Assembly (NCBI RefSeq): GCF_004114915.1
Contig: NZ_CP022219.1
Location: 3,626,501-3,690,500, forward strand
Direction: 5' to 3'
Origin: Bradyrhizobium guangxiense
Lineage (GTDB): Bacteria; Pseudomonadota; Alphaproteobacteria; Rhizobiales; Xanthobacteraceae
Length of the DNA stretch: 64,000 nucleotides
In this document: one piece after another, positions 17,355 to 26,794 of the stretch
Layout: every line of letters begins with the position of its first letter
Position numbering within the stretch: the first letter of the stretch is position 1
The notes under the pieces: model-generated
Database searches by the model: none
Seen by the model: only the letters and a program-made list of their open reading frames with translations
Told to the model about the DNA's origin: nothing
Position numbers and translations under genes: made by a program

Positions 17355-18635
17355 ATGAGCGATCGCCTTCCGGGATTTTCAACCCTCGCCGTGCATGCCG
17401 GTGCACAGCCCGACCCCACCACCGGCGCGCGCGCGACTCCGATTTATCAAACGACCTCTTTCGTCTTCAACGACGCCGACCACGCCGCCTCGCTGTTCGG
17501 CCTGCAGGCGTTCGGCAACATCTATACCCGCATCGGCAACCCGACCAACGCGGTGCTTGAAGAGCGCGTTGCCGCGCTCGAAGGCGGCACCGCCGCGCTC
17601 GCAGTCGCCTCGGGCCATGCCGCGCAGGTCGTGGTGTTGCAGCAGCTGCTCCAGCCCGGCGACGAATTCATCGCCGCGCGAAAACTCTATGGCGGCTCGA
17701 TCAACCAATTCACGCACGCCTTCAAGAGCTTTGGCTGGAACGTGGTGTGGGCCGATCCCGATGACATCGCGAGCTTCGAGCGCGCGGTGACGCCGCGCAC
17801 CAAGGCGATCTTCATCGAGTCGATCGCCAATCCCGCCGGCAGCATCACCGACATCGAGGCGATCTCGACGGTGGCGCGCAAGGCAGGCGTGCCGCTGATC
17901 GTCGACAACACGCTGGCCTCCCCCTACCTCATTCGTCCGATCGATCACGGCGCCGACATCGTCGTGCACTCGCTGACGAAGTTCCTCGGCGGTCACGGCA
18001 ATTCGCTCGGCGGCATCATCGTCGATGCCGGCACCTTCGACTGGTCCACCGGCGGCAAATATCCGATGCTCTCGGAGCCGCGCCCCGAATATCACGGCAT
18101 CCGCCTGCAGGAGACCTTTGGCAATTTCGCCTTCGCGATCGCCTGCCGCGTGCTCGGCCTGCGCGACCTCGGCCCCGCGCTGTCGCCCTTCAACGCCTTC
18201 ATGATCCTGACCGGCATCGAGACCTTGCCGCTGCGCATGCAGAAGCACTGCGACAACGCCAAGGCTGTTGCCGAATTCCTCGCCGGCCATCCGGCGGTGG
18301 CCTCGGTCAGCTATGCGGGCCTTGCAAACGACAAGTACAACCAGCTCGCCCGCAAATACGCGCCGAAGGGCGCGGGCGCCGTGTTCACCTTCAGCCTGAA
18401 GGGCGGCTATGACGCCGGCGTGAACCTCGTCTCGAAGCTGCAGCTGTTCTCGCACCTCGCCAATGTCGGCGACACCCGCTCGCTCGTCATCCACCCGGCC
18501 TCGACCACGCACAGCCAGCTCGACGACGCCGCCAAGATCAAGTCCGGCGCTGGCCCCGACGTGGTGCGTCTCTCGGTCGGCATCGAGGACAAGGAAGACC
18601 TGATCGCGGATCTGGAACAGGCACTGGGGGCGTAG
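17355..18635 (+). CDS. metY: O-acetylhomoserine sulfhydrylase (aminocarboxypropyltransferase)
   Basis: PLP enzyme of the Cys/Met metabolism family that makes homocysteine from O-acetylhomoserine and sulfide. 426 residues from ATG at 17355 (MSDRLPGFSTLAVHAG), with AGGAC upstream; the 27-codon upstream extension is not family-like. Motifs: TPIYQTTSFVF, YTRIGNPT, ASGHAAQ for PLP phosphate binding, VDNTLASPYLIRP with the PLP aspartate, and the Schiff-base lysine in VHSLTKFLGGHG. The insertion typical of MetY rather than MetB/MetZ (GTFDWSTGGKYPMLSEP) is present. Confidence 0.93.
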   Translation: MSDRLPGFSTLAVHAGAQPDPTTGARATPIYQTTSFVFNDADHAASLFGLQAFGNIYTRIGNPTNAVLEERVAALEGGTAALAVASGHAAQVVVLQQLLQPGDEFIAARKLYGGSINQFTHAFKSFGWNVVWADPDDIASFERAVTPRTKAIFIESIANPAGSITDIEAISTVARKAGVPLIVDNTLASPYLIRPIDHGADIVVHSLTKFLGGHGNSLGGIIVDAGTFDWSTGGKYPMLSEPRPEYHGIRLQETFGNFAFAIACRVLGLRDLGPALSPFNAFMILTGIETLPLRMQKHCDNAKAVAEFLAGHPAVASVSYAGLANDKYNQLARKYAPKGAGAVFTFSLKGGYDAGVNLVSKLQLFSHLANVGDTRSLVIHPASTTHSQLDDAAKIKSGAGPDVVRLSVGIEDKEDLIADLEQALGA

Positions 18636-18640
18636 GCTCC

Positions 18641-18740
18641 CGTCGTTCCGGGGCGCGCGACAGCGCGAACCCGGAACCTCGATGTCGCTAGTCACCTCTA
18701 GATTCCGGGTTTGGTGCTTTTGCACCGCCCCGGAATGACG
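18641..18740. repeat. Family-A dispersed palindrome, copy 2
   Basis: Starts six bases after the metY stop with CGTCGTTCCGGGGCGCG and ends GCCCCGGAATGACG. The centre is diverged relative to the other copies (CCTCGATGTCGCTAG instead of the perfect XhoI-like core). Confidence 0.85.
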
Positions 18741-18827
18741 TCGGCGGCCCACCGCCAGTTAACGATCGTTAACCATATCTGCCGCATAGATCGTCTTTTG
18801 GATCGCCCCTTTGATTCGGAGCCGACG

Positions 18828-19172
18828 ATGCTGCGCTGGATGATGCCTGCCCTGGCCGTGACGCTGACGGCTTCAAGCGCGCTCGCCGCAGACCTGCCGG
18901 CCACGCCGAAACGGCGGACCGCAGGTCCTCAACAGGAGCCGCCGAAAGTCTACGTCGAAACCGATCCGGACGCGCTGATCTCGCCGGCCTACGGCATCGG
19001 CAGCTACATCAGCAACCTGCCGGGTACCCCGCTGCTTCCGGGCTCACACGCGCTACCGGGCTATTATGGCCGGCCCTGGAGCTACGATTATCAGGGCGCG
19101 TATTACGGCGGACCGCAGGTCAACTATTTCTGGCGCCTGCCCTATGCATGCGGCGTTTACGGCTATTGCTGA
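18828..19172 (+). CDS. Small secreted Tyr/Gly/Pro-rich protein, hypothetical
   Basis: 114 residues from ATG at 18828, with CGGAG six bases upstream. The first 21 residues (MLRWMMPALAVTLTASSALA) are a clear Sec signal peptide with an ALA cleavage site. The mature part begins ADLPATPKRR and is rich in Pro, Gly and Tyr, ending WRLPYACGVYGYC with two cysteines that could form a disulfide. It resembles the small periplasmic or surface proteins of Bradyrhizobium that start ADLP/ADMP after cleavage. No function assigned. Confidence 0.8.
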   Translation: MLRWMMPALAVTLTASSALAADLPATPKRRTAGPQQEPPKVYVETDPDALISPAYGIGSYISNLPGTPLLPGSHALPGYYGRPWSYDYQGAYYGGPQVNYFWRLPYACGVYGYC

Positions 19173-19191
19173 TCAGCCGGGCCGATCGTGA

Positions 19192-20274
19192 TCAGCCGGG
19201 CTGACCGACCGGAACCGCGCGTGTCTGCGCGTGCGTCTGGTGGCGCGAAGCCAGCCGTTCCATCTGCATCACCGCGAGCGTGAGCACCACGATCGCAACC
19301 GCCTGGTGAGCGAGCGCGAGATCGATCGGCACCTGGTTGAGCAGTGTGAGGATGCCGAGCACCGCCTGCAGGCTGATCGCGGCGAACAGCCACAGCGCCC
19401 CGCCCGCCGCCGAGCCTGCGCGCGAGCGTACCGCATCGAATGAATGCAGCAGCGCCAGCGCGAACAGCGCATAGGCGGTCATGCGGTGCTCGAACTGCAC
19501 TGTCAGGACGTTGTCGAACATGTTGCGCCACCACGGCGTCTCGAACCACAGCCGCTCGGCCGAGGGAATGAACGCACCGTCAATCTGCGGCCAGGTGTTG
19601 TAGGCGCGGCCCGCGCGCAAACCCGCAACGAGCGCGCCGAAATAGATCTGCACCAATGTCACGACGAGCAGCAGCGCGCTCGTGAACCGCAGCCGCGCCG
19701 GTGCTGCAATCTGCGGCCGCTTCGTCAGCCGCCGCACCGTCCAGACGATACCGGCGAAGATCAGAAGCGCGAGCAGCAGATGCGTCGCCAGCCGATACTG
19801 CGACACCTCGACCCGTTCGCTAAGGCCCGAGGCGACCATCCACCAGCCGACCGCGCCCTGGAGGCCGCCAAGCGCGAACAGCAGCCACAGCCGCCGCTTC
19901 AATTCGCCGGAGAGGCCGCCGCGCCACAGGAAGAACAGGAACGGCAGCAGATAGGCGACGCCGATGAAGCGGCCGAGCAGCCGGTGGCTCCATTCCCACC
20001 AGAAGATCTCCTTGAACTCGGACAGGCTCATGCCCGCATTGAGCTCGCGGTATTGCGGGATCTTTTTGTAGGCCTCGAACGCCTCGGTCCACTGCGCCTC
20101 CGACAGCGGCGGCACGCTGCCCGTGACCGGCTTCCATTCGACGATGGAGAGCCCCGATTCCGTCAGCCGCGTCGCGCCGCCGACCAGCACCATCAGCGCG
20201 ATCAGCGCGGCCACGGAGATCAGCCACCAGCGCACCGCGCGATGCGGCTCGGACGGAGTGGAAATCATTGTCAT
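19192..20274 (-). CDS. ctaA: Haem A synthase (COX15/CtaA)
   Basis: Oxidises the methyl group of haem O to a formyl group, giving haem A for aa3-type cytochrome oxidase; integral to the inner membrane. 360 residues from ATG at 20274 (20268 also possible); the 62-codon upstream extension is not family-like. Eight membrane segments and the conserved histidines and acidic motif are visible: [59 protein letters not shown] and [13 protein letters not shown]. The type-2 (COX15) form typical of alphaproteobacteria. Not adjacent to ctaB or cox genes here. Confidence 0.95.
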   Translation of the reverse strand: MTMISTPSEPHRAVRWWLISVAALIALMVLVGGATRLTESGLSIVEWKPVTGSVPPLSEAQWTEAFEAYKKIPQYRELNAGMSLSEFKEIFWWEWSHRLLGRFIGVAYLLPFLFFLWRGGLSGELKRRLWLLFALGGLQGAVGWWMVASGLSERVEVSQYRLATHLLLALLIFAGIVWTVRRLTKRPQIAAPARLRFTSALLLVVTLVQIYFGALVAGLRAGRAYNTWPQIDGAFIPSAERLWFETPWWRNMFDNVLTVQFEHRMTAYALFALALLHSFDAVRSRAGSAAGGALWLFAAISLQAVLGILTLLNQVPIDLALAHQAVAIVVLTLAVMQMERLASRHQTHAQTRAVPVGQPG

Positions 20275-20383
20275 TTCAGGGACAAAACCAAGCCTGTGCC
20301 GAAGAGACTTGAACCGGACTGCGTGCCCCTTATAGTCCCCCGCTCCCGCAGCGCAAGTTACGCGAAAGCCACGATATTCCGCC

Positions 20384-20605
20384 ATGACGATCCGCACCCG
20401 CAAGTTCCTCGGCGCCATCCTGCTCCTGGTGCTGGCCACGGTCTGGGCCCTGCTCGGCATGGCGGCGGCGCAGATGCCCTGGATCGCCGAGTCCGGCTGG
20501 CGGCAGGCGATCTATTACGTCGTGGTCGGCATGGGCTGGGTGCTGCCGGCAATGCCGATCGTGAGCTGGATGCAGCGGCCGGACCGCGTCAAGTCTGGCT
20601 CGTAG
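20384..20605 (+). CDS. DUF2842 small membrane protein
   Basis: 73 residues with two membrane segments ([20 protein letters not shown] and [19 protein letters not shown]) and the AESGWRQ linker followed by a C-terminal WMQRPD motif typical of the alphaproteobacterial DUF2842 family. Function unknown. Divergent from haem A synthase with 109 bases between starts. Its last 17 bases overlap the 3' end of the convergent deacetylase-like gene. Confidence 0.85.
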   Translation: MTIRTRKFLGAILLLVLATVWALLGMAAAQMPWIAESGWRQAIYYVVVGMGWVLPAMPIVSWMQRPDRVKSGS

Positions 20606-21719
20606 CGGTCGGTTTCACCGGCGCAAAGGCAACGCCCGATACCAGCACACGCAGCATGCGCAACGAGCGCACGCGGCCGTCCCAGGAAATCCGGGGCAGC
20701 GCGCGCAAATTGGTCCGTCCCTCCGCATCCACGATGCCCGGGATCGTCGACACCGCGCTGGCAAAGCCGGCCTCCGCCGCCATCAAGACGTGGCTGCGCC
20801 GGAAGGAGGTGCGATCGCCGAACGGAAAGGCGAAATGCCGGACATCGCGGCCGAAGGCGGCTTCCGCGACGGCCTTGCCCATCGTCATCTCGCGCAGCGC
20901 CGCCGCATCCTTCATGTTGGCGAGAACGGGATAATTCACGGTCGCGCTGCCGATCGTGACGAGCGGATCGGCGGCGAGCTTCGCCAGATCCTCCCAATCC
21001 ATCGACGCCTCGCGCGAGAGCGTGGCAAGATCAATGCGGTAGCGTGTGCAGAGATCGGCGATGGCCGCCGACAAGTCCGCCGGCGACAACGAGCGCAGCC
21101 AGCTTTCCAGATACGAAAACAGCGCCTGCTTCTCGGCAGGATCGGTGACGACGAAGCGCTGCTCCTTCTCGCCCATCATCAGGCTGATCCGGCTCTGGCG
21201 TGCGATCACCTGTTCGAGCCCGAGCCACCAGGCCTGTCCGGCGCTATCGGGAAACGCGGTGGGCACGTAGATCGTGAAAGGCACTGCGTGGTGCACCAGC
21301 ACCGGGTAGGCAAAGTCGATGACATCCTTGGCCGCCCCGTCGAAGGTGAGCGCCACGAAGCGCCGCGGCTCCGGCAGCGTCACCGCGCGCCGGCAGACCT
21401 CATCCATGCCGAGGAAATCGTACTGCCAGCGCTTCAGCGCGCGAATGGCGCGGTCGAGAAACTGCGGCGTGACCTCGTTCGCGCGCAGCGGCTGAAACCC
21501 GCCGCGCCGTCGCGGACGCACCCGTTGAAAGCGCAGGATGGCGCCGGCACCGCGACCGCGCAGGGCGGCCCGGCCGGTGAACCAGGCCAGCTCAAGCCGC
21601 AGCCGTTCCAGCCATCTCACGTCGGATGCCAAGATCCCATCCTTCGCGCCCGCGAGGCGCCCGTTCCCGCTCCCATTGTCCTTACCCTTTGTTGACAATT
21701 CTTTGCAAAGGTCGGCCAC
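20589..21719 (-). CDS. Polysaccharide deacetylase-like (NodB homology) protein with degenerate metal site
   Basis: Up to 376 residues; the start is uncertain (ATG at 21719, or GTG about 33 codons later at DVRWLERLRLELAWF). NodB-fold landmarks remain: ALTFDGAAKDV, VPFTIYVPTAFPD and HFAFPFGDRTSFR. However, motif 1 reads TFDG instead of TFDD, losing the metal-binding aspartate, and motif 2 reads IGSATVNYP where active enzymes have H-x-x-x-H, losing both metal histidines. Thus a pseudoenzyme or lectin-like role is likelier than de-N-acetylation. Divergent from the CelD-like gene of the exopolysaccharide locus. Confidence 0.85.
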   Translation of the reverse strand: MADLCKELSTKGKDNGSGNGRLAGAKDGILASDVRWLERLRLELAWFTGRAALRGRGAGAILRFQRVRPRRRGGFQPLRANEVTPQFLDRAIRALKRWQYDFLGMDEVCRRAVTLPEPRRFVALTFDGAAKDVIDFAYPVLVHHAVPFTIYVPTAFPDSAGQAWWLGLEQVIARQSRISLMMGEKEQRFVVTDPAEKQALFSYLESWLRSLSPADLSAAIADLCTRYRIDLATLSREASMDWEDLAKLAADPLVTIGSATVNYPVLANMKDAAALREMTMGKAVAEAAFGRDVRHFAFPFGDRTSFRRSHVLMAAEAGFASAVSTIPGIVDAEGRTNLRALPRISWDGRVRSLRMLRVLVSGVAFAPVKPTATSQT

Positions 21720-21763
21720 AGGCCGATTGACGTCACTTTCTGATTTCTCGACAGGTTTCGCGG

Positions 21764-22945
21764 ATGACCATGGCTGCGGCGATGCAAAGCCGGACGGCAG
21801 AAGCGCCAGCGCGGTCGAAAGCGAGCTGTATCGCGCACCTCGATATCGTCAGCGATCTCGGCGCCGCCGAGCCGGTCTGGCGCGCCTTCGAGGAGCCCGG
21901 ACATCTCTTCACGCCTTATCAGCGCTTTGATCTGCTCAGTCCCTGGCAGCGGCTGGTCGGCGAGCGCGAGGGCGCGCGCCCCTTCGTCGTGATCGGCCGC
22001 GACGCCGATCACAAGCCGCTGCTGCTGCTGCCGCTCTCGCTGCGGCAAAGCCACGGCGTGCGCACGGCCTGCTTCATGGGCGGCAAGCATACAACCTTCA
22101 ACATGGGCATGTGGAACCCAGCGTGCGCCGCGCAGACCGCCGTCGCCGATCTCGAGACGCTGCTGGCGCCGTTGCGCGAGCATGTCGATGTGCTGGCGCT
22201 GACGCAGCAGCCGCTGCGCTGGCACGACCAGCAGAACCCGTTTGCGCTATTGCCGCGACAGAGCGCGATCAACGGCTGTCCGCAACTGGTGATGCAGCCG
22301 GGCGGGCCGCCCGCATCACGGATCAGCAATTCCCTTCGCCGTCGCCTCAAGAGCAAGGAGAAGAAGCTCCAGTCCCTCTCCGGCTATCGCTATCACCTCG
22401 CCACCACCGATGCCGACATCATTCGCCTGCTCGACTGGTTCTTCCGCGTCAAGCCGGCCCGGATGGCCGAACAAAAGCTCCCGAACGTCTTCGCCGAACC
22501 CGGCGTCGAACAGTTCGTCCGCAGCGCCTGCCTTGCGCCGCGCGGTGAAGGCCGCGTCATCGACATCCACGCACTCGAATGCGACAATGAGGTGATCGCG
22601 ATCTTCGCCGGGGTCGCCGATGGCGAGCGCTTCTCGATGATGTTCAACACCTACACGATGTCGGAGCACGCCCGCTACAGCCCCGGCCTGATCCTGATGC
22701 GCTATATCATCGACCGCTACGGCGAGCGCGGCTACCGCTCTCTCGATCTCGGCATCGGCTCGGACGATTACAAGCGGATGTTCTGCAAGGACGACGAGGA
22801 GATCTTCGACAGCTTCGTTCCGCTGACCTCGCGCGGCAAGCTCGCAGCCATGGCCATGTCATCGCTCAGCCACGGCAAGCGGCTGGTGAAGCAGAACCAG
22901 ATGCTGTTCGATTTGGCCCGACGGCTGCGGCAGGCGTTCGGGTAA
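21764..22945 (+). CDS. CelD/BcsL-type GNAT-fold acyltransferase of polysaccharide synthesis
   Basis: 393 residues (ATG at 21764; the ATG two codons on is also possible). The C-terminal half is an Acetyltransf_6/FemAB-like GNAT domain: SRISNSLRRRLKSKEKKL, IDIHALECDNEVIAIFAG and a closing RGYRSLDLGIGSDDYKRMF. Such proteins, named after CelD/BcsL of cellulose synthesis, acylate sugar or aminoacyl groups during exopolysaccharide production; the donor is not predictable. Divergent from the deacetylase-like gene with only 44 bases between starts if that gene begins at 21719, so the two probably share regulation. Confidence 0.87.
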   Translation: MTMAAAMQSRTAEAPARSKASCIAHLDIVSDLGAAEPVWRAFEEPGHLFTPYQRFDLLSPWQRLVGEREGARPFVVIGRDADHKPLLLLPLSLRQSHGVRTACFMGGKHTTFNMGMWNPACAAQTAVADLETLLAPLREHVDVLALTQQPLRWHDQQNPFALLPRQSAINGCPQLVMQPGGPPASRISNSLRRRLKSKEKKLQSLSGYRYHLATTDADIIRLLDWFFRVKPARMAEQKLPNVFAEPGVEQFVRSACLAPRGEGRVIDIHALECDNEVIAIFAGVADGERFSMMFNTYTMSEHARYSPGLILMRYIIDRYGERGYRSLDLGIGSDDYKRMFCKDDEEIFDSFVPLTSRGKLAAMAMSSLSHGKRLVKQNQMLFDLARRLRQAFG

Positions 22946-22968
22946 AACCTCTCCGCATACGCTGATGT

Positions 22969-23065
22969 GGTAGGGGGGGCAAAGCGAAGCGTGCCCACGT
23001 CTTCCGTGACTGTATTCGACGGGTGGTGGGCACGGCGCAAAGCGCGCCTTTGCCCACCCTACGAT
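22969..23065. repeat. Dispersed inverted repeat (GGGTGGGCA type)
   Basis: Left arm GGTAGGGGGGGCAAAGCG, right arm CGCCTTTGCCCACCCTACG, with an internal GTGCCCAC...GTGGTGGGCAC pair. It sits between two convergent exopolysaccharide genes and could act as a bidirectional transcript end. Confidence 0.7.
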
Positions 23066-23094
23066 TCCGAATGTGCGGAGAGAGAAAGAAAAGC

Positions 23095-25395
23095 CTAAGC
23101 CGCCACGACGCGCGGTGTCTCCACCGCGTTTGACGGCTGCACGGGCTTGTTCAGCATCGTCACCTCGCTGAAGCCGACCGCCTTCAGTTGCTCACACATC
23201 AGCGTGCGCGCATCCGGTGCCATCGAGGCATCGGGCACCACGACGGCGCGGGCATGTGCCGTCAACAGCTCGGCCGGGAGATCCGAGGCGCTGCCGGCGT
23301 CGATCAGGACGTGATCATAGGCGCGCAGCAGCGCGTCGATGGCGAGCGTCATCCGCGGCGATTGCAGCAGGCTGCGGTCGAAGCCGGGACGGCCGGCCAT
23401 GACCAGATGCAGCCGTGACAGCTTGTCCCGGGTGATGATTTGCGCGAACGAGGCCTCACCCTGCATCAGCTCGGCAAGGCCGGGCGCTGACGCATCGACG
23501 GACACCGCGGCAATCGTCGGCGAGGACGCTGCGAGATCGACCACGACGACGCGCGCCTCGCGCGCCAGATGCCGTGCGAGCGTCAACGTCGACAGCGTGA
23601 TGGCCTCGCCCGAGGCGGTGCCGAGCACGGTGACCTTCTTCGCCGCAGCGCCGGCGGCGCGCAGCTTGTCGGCCAGGCGTTCGATCTCGGTGAATTCGGT
23701 GACGTCCGCTTCGGTCGTCATCTCCGGCTGGAGCGGCGCGGGCTCCGCCAAAGCGGGATCGATGTCGGGCTCGGCGATAGGCTCGACGGCCGGCTCGACC
23801 CGCGCCGTCTGGCGCACCGGCGCCTGCGCCGGGAGCACCGCCGCCGCCACCCGCGGCGCGGTCTGGCGCAGCAGCTCGCCGGTAACGACGACGCCGGAGG
23901 CAAGCAGCAGCGTCGCGATCGTCGCGATCAGCACGATCGGCAGCTTCTTGGGATAGGCCGGCGTGTTCGAGACGATGGCGCGGGAGATGATGCGGCCGTC
24001 GGTCGGCGCCGTGTCGATGGTTTCGCGGGTGTTGGCCTCGCGGTATTTGGCCAGATAAGTCTCGAGCAGATCGCGCTGCGCCTTGGCCTCGCGTTCCAGC
24101 GCGCGGAGCTGGACGTCCTGACCGTTGGTCGAGGCCGCCTGCTTCTTGAGCTGCTCGAGGCTCACGGTCAGGCCGTCGACCCGGCCACTGGCGATCCTTG
24201 CATCGCTCTCAAGCGAGCGCGAGATCTTGGCCGCTTCGTCGCGGATTTGATTGTCGAGGTCGCCAAGCTGCGCCTTCAGCTCCTTGATCCGCGGATGATT
24301 GCCGAGCAGCGTGGATGACTGTTCGGCCAGCTGCGCACGCAGCGTCACCCTTTGCTCCGACAACCGGCGCATCAATTCGGAGTTCACGACCTCGGACGCC
24401 TCGATCGGCTTGCCGCTCTGGAGCATCTCCTTGATCAGCCGCGCCTTGGATTCCGCATCCGCCTTCATCGAGCGCGCATTGTTGAGCTGCGTGTTGACCT
24501 CGCCCATCTGCTGGTTCGACAGCGTGGTGTTGTTGGTGCCGACGAACAGGCTAGACTTGGACCGGAAGTCCTCCACCCTCGCCTCGGCGTCCGACACCTT
24601 CTTGCGCAGGCTCTCGATCTCGCCGGCGAGCCACTGGCTGGCGTTCTTGGCCTGCTCCTGGCGGGCGGCCTGCTGGAGCACCAGATAGCCGTCAGCGATC
24701 GAATTGGCGACACGGGCGGCAAGCTCGGGATCGGCGGACTGGAATTCGACCACGATCACGCGCGACTTGTCGACGGCATAGGCCTGGAGGCGCTCGTAAT
24801 AGGCATCGAGCACGCGCTCTTCCGGCGTCATCGAGAACGGGTCGCGCCCGATACCGATCAGCGCGGCCAGCGACTTCAGCGGCGAGATGCCGTGCAGCAC
24901 CGGATCGAATTCAGGACGCTCCGCAAGCTTGTTCTTCTTGATGATCTCACGCGCGAGATCGCGCGACAGCACGAGCTGCACCTGGCTGGTAACGGCTTCG
25001 GCGTCGAGCGCCTGCCGTTCCTCGGTACGGTCGCTGCTCGGGCGCAGGAACACGTTCTCGCGGCCGTCGATCAGGATGCGCGATTCGGACTTGTAACGCG
25101 GCGTCACGAGATTGACGGCGGCGATCGATCCGACGAGCGCCAACACCGTCGGCACGATGATCCAGCCGCGCTTGCGCGCCAAGGCCGCACCGAGCGCGTG
25201 CAGATCGATATCGCCGAACTCGACTTGCGTGTGCTTGGTGACGATTGGCGCAGGCCTGACGTCAATCTTGGGCTCGACCTCAGCGTTGACGTCAGGGTTG
25301 ACCTGAGCCTTGGGTGTAGCTTCGGCCCTGGACTTCGCAACGGCCCTCGCAACCACCGCCTTGTCCTTGCCGGCACGCCAGAACGCTAAACGCAT
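23095..25395 (-). CDS. Wzc/GumC-like polysaccharide chain-length protein with degenerate BY-kinase domain
   Basis: 766 residues from ATG at 25395 (MRLAFWRAGKDK). Order: Wzz domain with first membrane segment at about 78-98; long periplasmic coiled-coil about 200-430 containing a GNVR-type motif (LLGNHPRIKELKAQLGDLD); second membrane segment about 485-507; Pro/Glu-rich linker; ATPase-like domain about 590-740. The ATPase part is degraded. Walker A reads GTASGEAITLST, with Ile replacing the lysine; Walker A' is VVVVDLAASSP, with the second Asp replaced by Ala; and no tyrosine cluster ends the protein. Chain-length control should be retained and autophosphorylation lost. Confidence 0.9.
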   Translation of the reverse strand: MRLAFWRAGKDKAVVARAVAKSRAEATPKAQVNPDVNAEVEPKIDVRPAPIVTKHTQVEFGDIDLHALGAALARKRGWIIVPTVLALVGSIAAVNLVTPRYKSESRILIDGRENVFLRPSSDRTEERQALDAEAVTSQVQLVLSRDLAREIIKKNKLAERPEFDPVLHGISPLKSLAALIGIGRDPFSMTPEERVLDAYYERLQAYAVDKSRVIVVEFQSADPELAARVANSIADGYLVLQQAARQEQAKNASQWLAGEIESLRKKVSDAEARVEDFRSKSSLFVGTNNTTLSNQQMGEVNTQLNNARSMKADAESKARLIKEMLQSGKPIEASEVVNSELMRRLSEQRVTLRAQLAEQSSTLLGNHPRIKELKAQLGDLDNQIRDEAAKISRSLESDARIASGRVDGLTVSLEQLKKQAASTNGQDVQLRALEREAKAQRDLLETYLAKYREANTRETIDTAPTDGRIISRAIVSNTPAYPKKLPIVLIATIATLLLASGVVVTGELLRQTAPRVAAAVLPAQAPVRQTARVEPAVEPIAEPDIDPALAEPAPLQPEMTTEADVTEFTEIERLADKLRAAGAAAKKVTVLGTASGEAITLSTLTLARHLAREARVVVVDLAASSPTIAAVSVDASAPGLAELMQGEASFAQIITRDKLSRLHLVMAGRPGFDRSLLQSPRMTLAIDALLRAYDHVLIDAGSASDLPAELLTAHARAVVVPDASMAPDARTLMCEQLKAVGFSEVTMLNKPVQPSNAVETPRVVAA

Positions 25396-25600
25396 CGAAC
25401 ACTCCCGCGGGGGCAACGCCACCAAGCTACCTCACCCGCAGCGATTACACTCCATTAAGGTTGCCGCTGGGTTAATCGCACGCATCCAGCCATAGCACCA
25501 CCCGTGTGCTCGTCACTGTTTGTTAACCACGAGGGCCCTTAATCCGTCTCGATATTTCGTGGAATTGTTGGCAATCGCCGCCGAGCGCCGGTCCTGCTTC

Positions 25601-26734
25601 ATGCCCCCCTCTCCTGACCAGCCGCTTCGCATCCTGCACGCCGTGCGAGCACCTGTCGGCGGCATCTTCCGCCACATCCTCGACGTTGCCAACGGCCAAG
25701 TCGACCGCGGGCACCATGTCGGCATCCTCGCCGACAGCCTCACCGGCGGCGAACGCGCCGACAAGGCGCTTGCCGAACTCGCGCCGCGGCTGAAGCTCGG
25801 CGTGCATCGCCTGGCGATCCGCCGCGAACCCTCGCTCGAAGACGTCCTGGTGTGGCTGCGCATACGCCGACTGATCGCGGAGGTCAAACCCGACGTCATG
25901 CACGGCCACGGCGCCAAGGCCGGCGCCTTCATCCGCATGCGGCGGCGCTCCGACGACACCATCCGCATCTACACGCCGCATGGCGGCTCGCTGCATTATC
26001 CTCTCAACACCTTCAAGGGCGAGTTCTACGCGCGGCTCGAGCGCGCGCTGATGGATTCGACGGACCTGTTCCTGTTCGAAAGCGCCTTCGCCCGCGACAC
26101 CTATCAACGCATCGTCGGCACGCCCAAGGGCGTGGTACATTGCGTCTTCAACGGCGTCACGCGTGAGGAGTTCGAGCCCGTCGTCACCGCCGACGATGCC
26201 ACCGACCTCTGCTATGTCGGCGAATTCAGGCGCATCAAGGGCGCGGATCTCCTGGTCGATGCCGTGGCGCGCCTGCACGAGGGCGGCAAGAAGGTCACGC
26301 TGACGCTTGGCGGCGACGGCGAGGAAACGGCGACACTGAAGGCGCAGGTCGAGAAGCTCGGCCTGTCCAACGCAGTCCGCTTCATCGGTCACGTCAAGGC
26401 GCGCCACGGCTTTTCCAAGGGACGGCTCCTCGTCGTCCCCTCGCGCGGCGATTCCATGCCCTATGTCGTCATCGAGGCGGGCGCTGCCGGCATTCCCATG
26501 ATCGCATCGCGCATCGGCGGCATTCCCGAGATCTTCGGGGCGGAGAGCCCGGCCCTGTTCGCGCCGAGCAATTCCGAGGCCATGGCCGAGGCGATCGCGG
26601 CCGCGCTCGACGATCCGCAGACGACGATCCAGCGCGCAGTCACGCTGCGCGAACGCATCTCGGCGCATTTCTCGCAAGCCGCGATGGTCGACGGCGTGCT
26701 CGCCGGCTATCGCGACGCATTTGCCAATCATTAA
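25601..26734 (+). CDS. GT4-family glycosyltransferase
   Basis: 377 residues from ATG at 25601 (MPPSPDQPLRILHAVRAPVGG), chosen because GT4 proteins start directly with this first beta strand; an upstream TTG extension exists. GT-B fold: N-terminal acceptor half with GGIFRHILDVANG and HGHGAKAGAFIRM, C-terminal Glycos_transf_1 half with YVGEFRRIKGADLLVDA, the nucleotide-sugar E-x7-E region SRGDSMPYVVIEAGAAGIP and SRIGGIPEI. Probably adds a sugar to the undecaprenyl-linked repeat unit made by this locus. 60 bases before the initiating transferase on the same strand. Confidence 0.93.
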   Translation: MPPSPDQPLRILHAVRAPVGGIFRHILDVANGQVDRGHHVGILADSLTGGERADKALAELAPRLKLGVHRLAIRREPSLEDVLVWLRIRRLIAEVKPDVMHGHGAKAGAFIRMRRRSDDTIRIYTPHGGSLHYPLNTFKGEFYARLERALMDSTDLFLFESAFARDTYQRIVGTPKGVVHCVFNGVTREEFEPVVTADDATDLCYVGEFRRIKGADLLVDAVARLHEGGKKVTLTLGGDGEETATLKAQVEKLGLSNAVRFIGHVKARHGFSKGRLLVVPSRGDSMPYVVIEAGAAGIPMIASRIGGIPEIFGAESPALFAPSNSEAMAEAIAAALDDPQTTIQRAVTLRERISAHFSQAAMVDGVLAGYRDAFANH

Positions 26735-26794
26735 CCATCCTTAAGCCCGCTTTAGAGAATCTTCCGATTTGTTGGATAATCGGAGACGCAGGGG

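Noticed and set aside
16538..18740. Family-A palindromes considered as intrinsic terminators
   Set aside because: They lack T-tracts, and identical units occur at unrelated sites including inside an operon, so a dispersed repeat is the better explanation.
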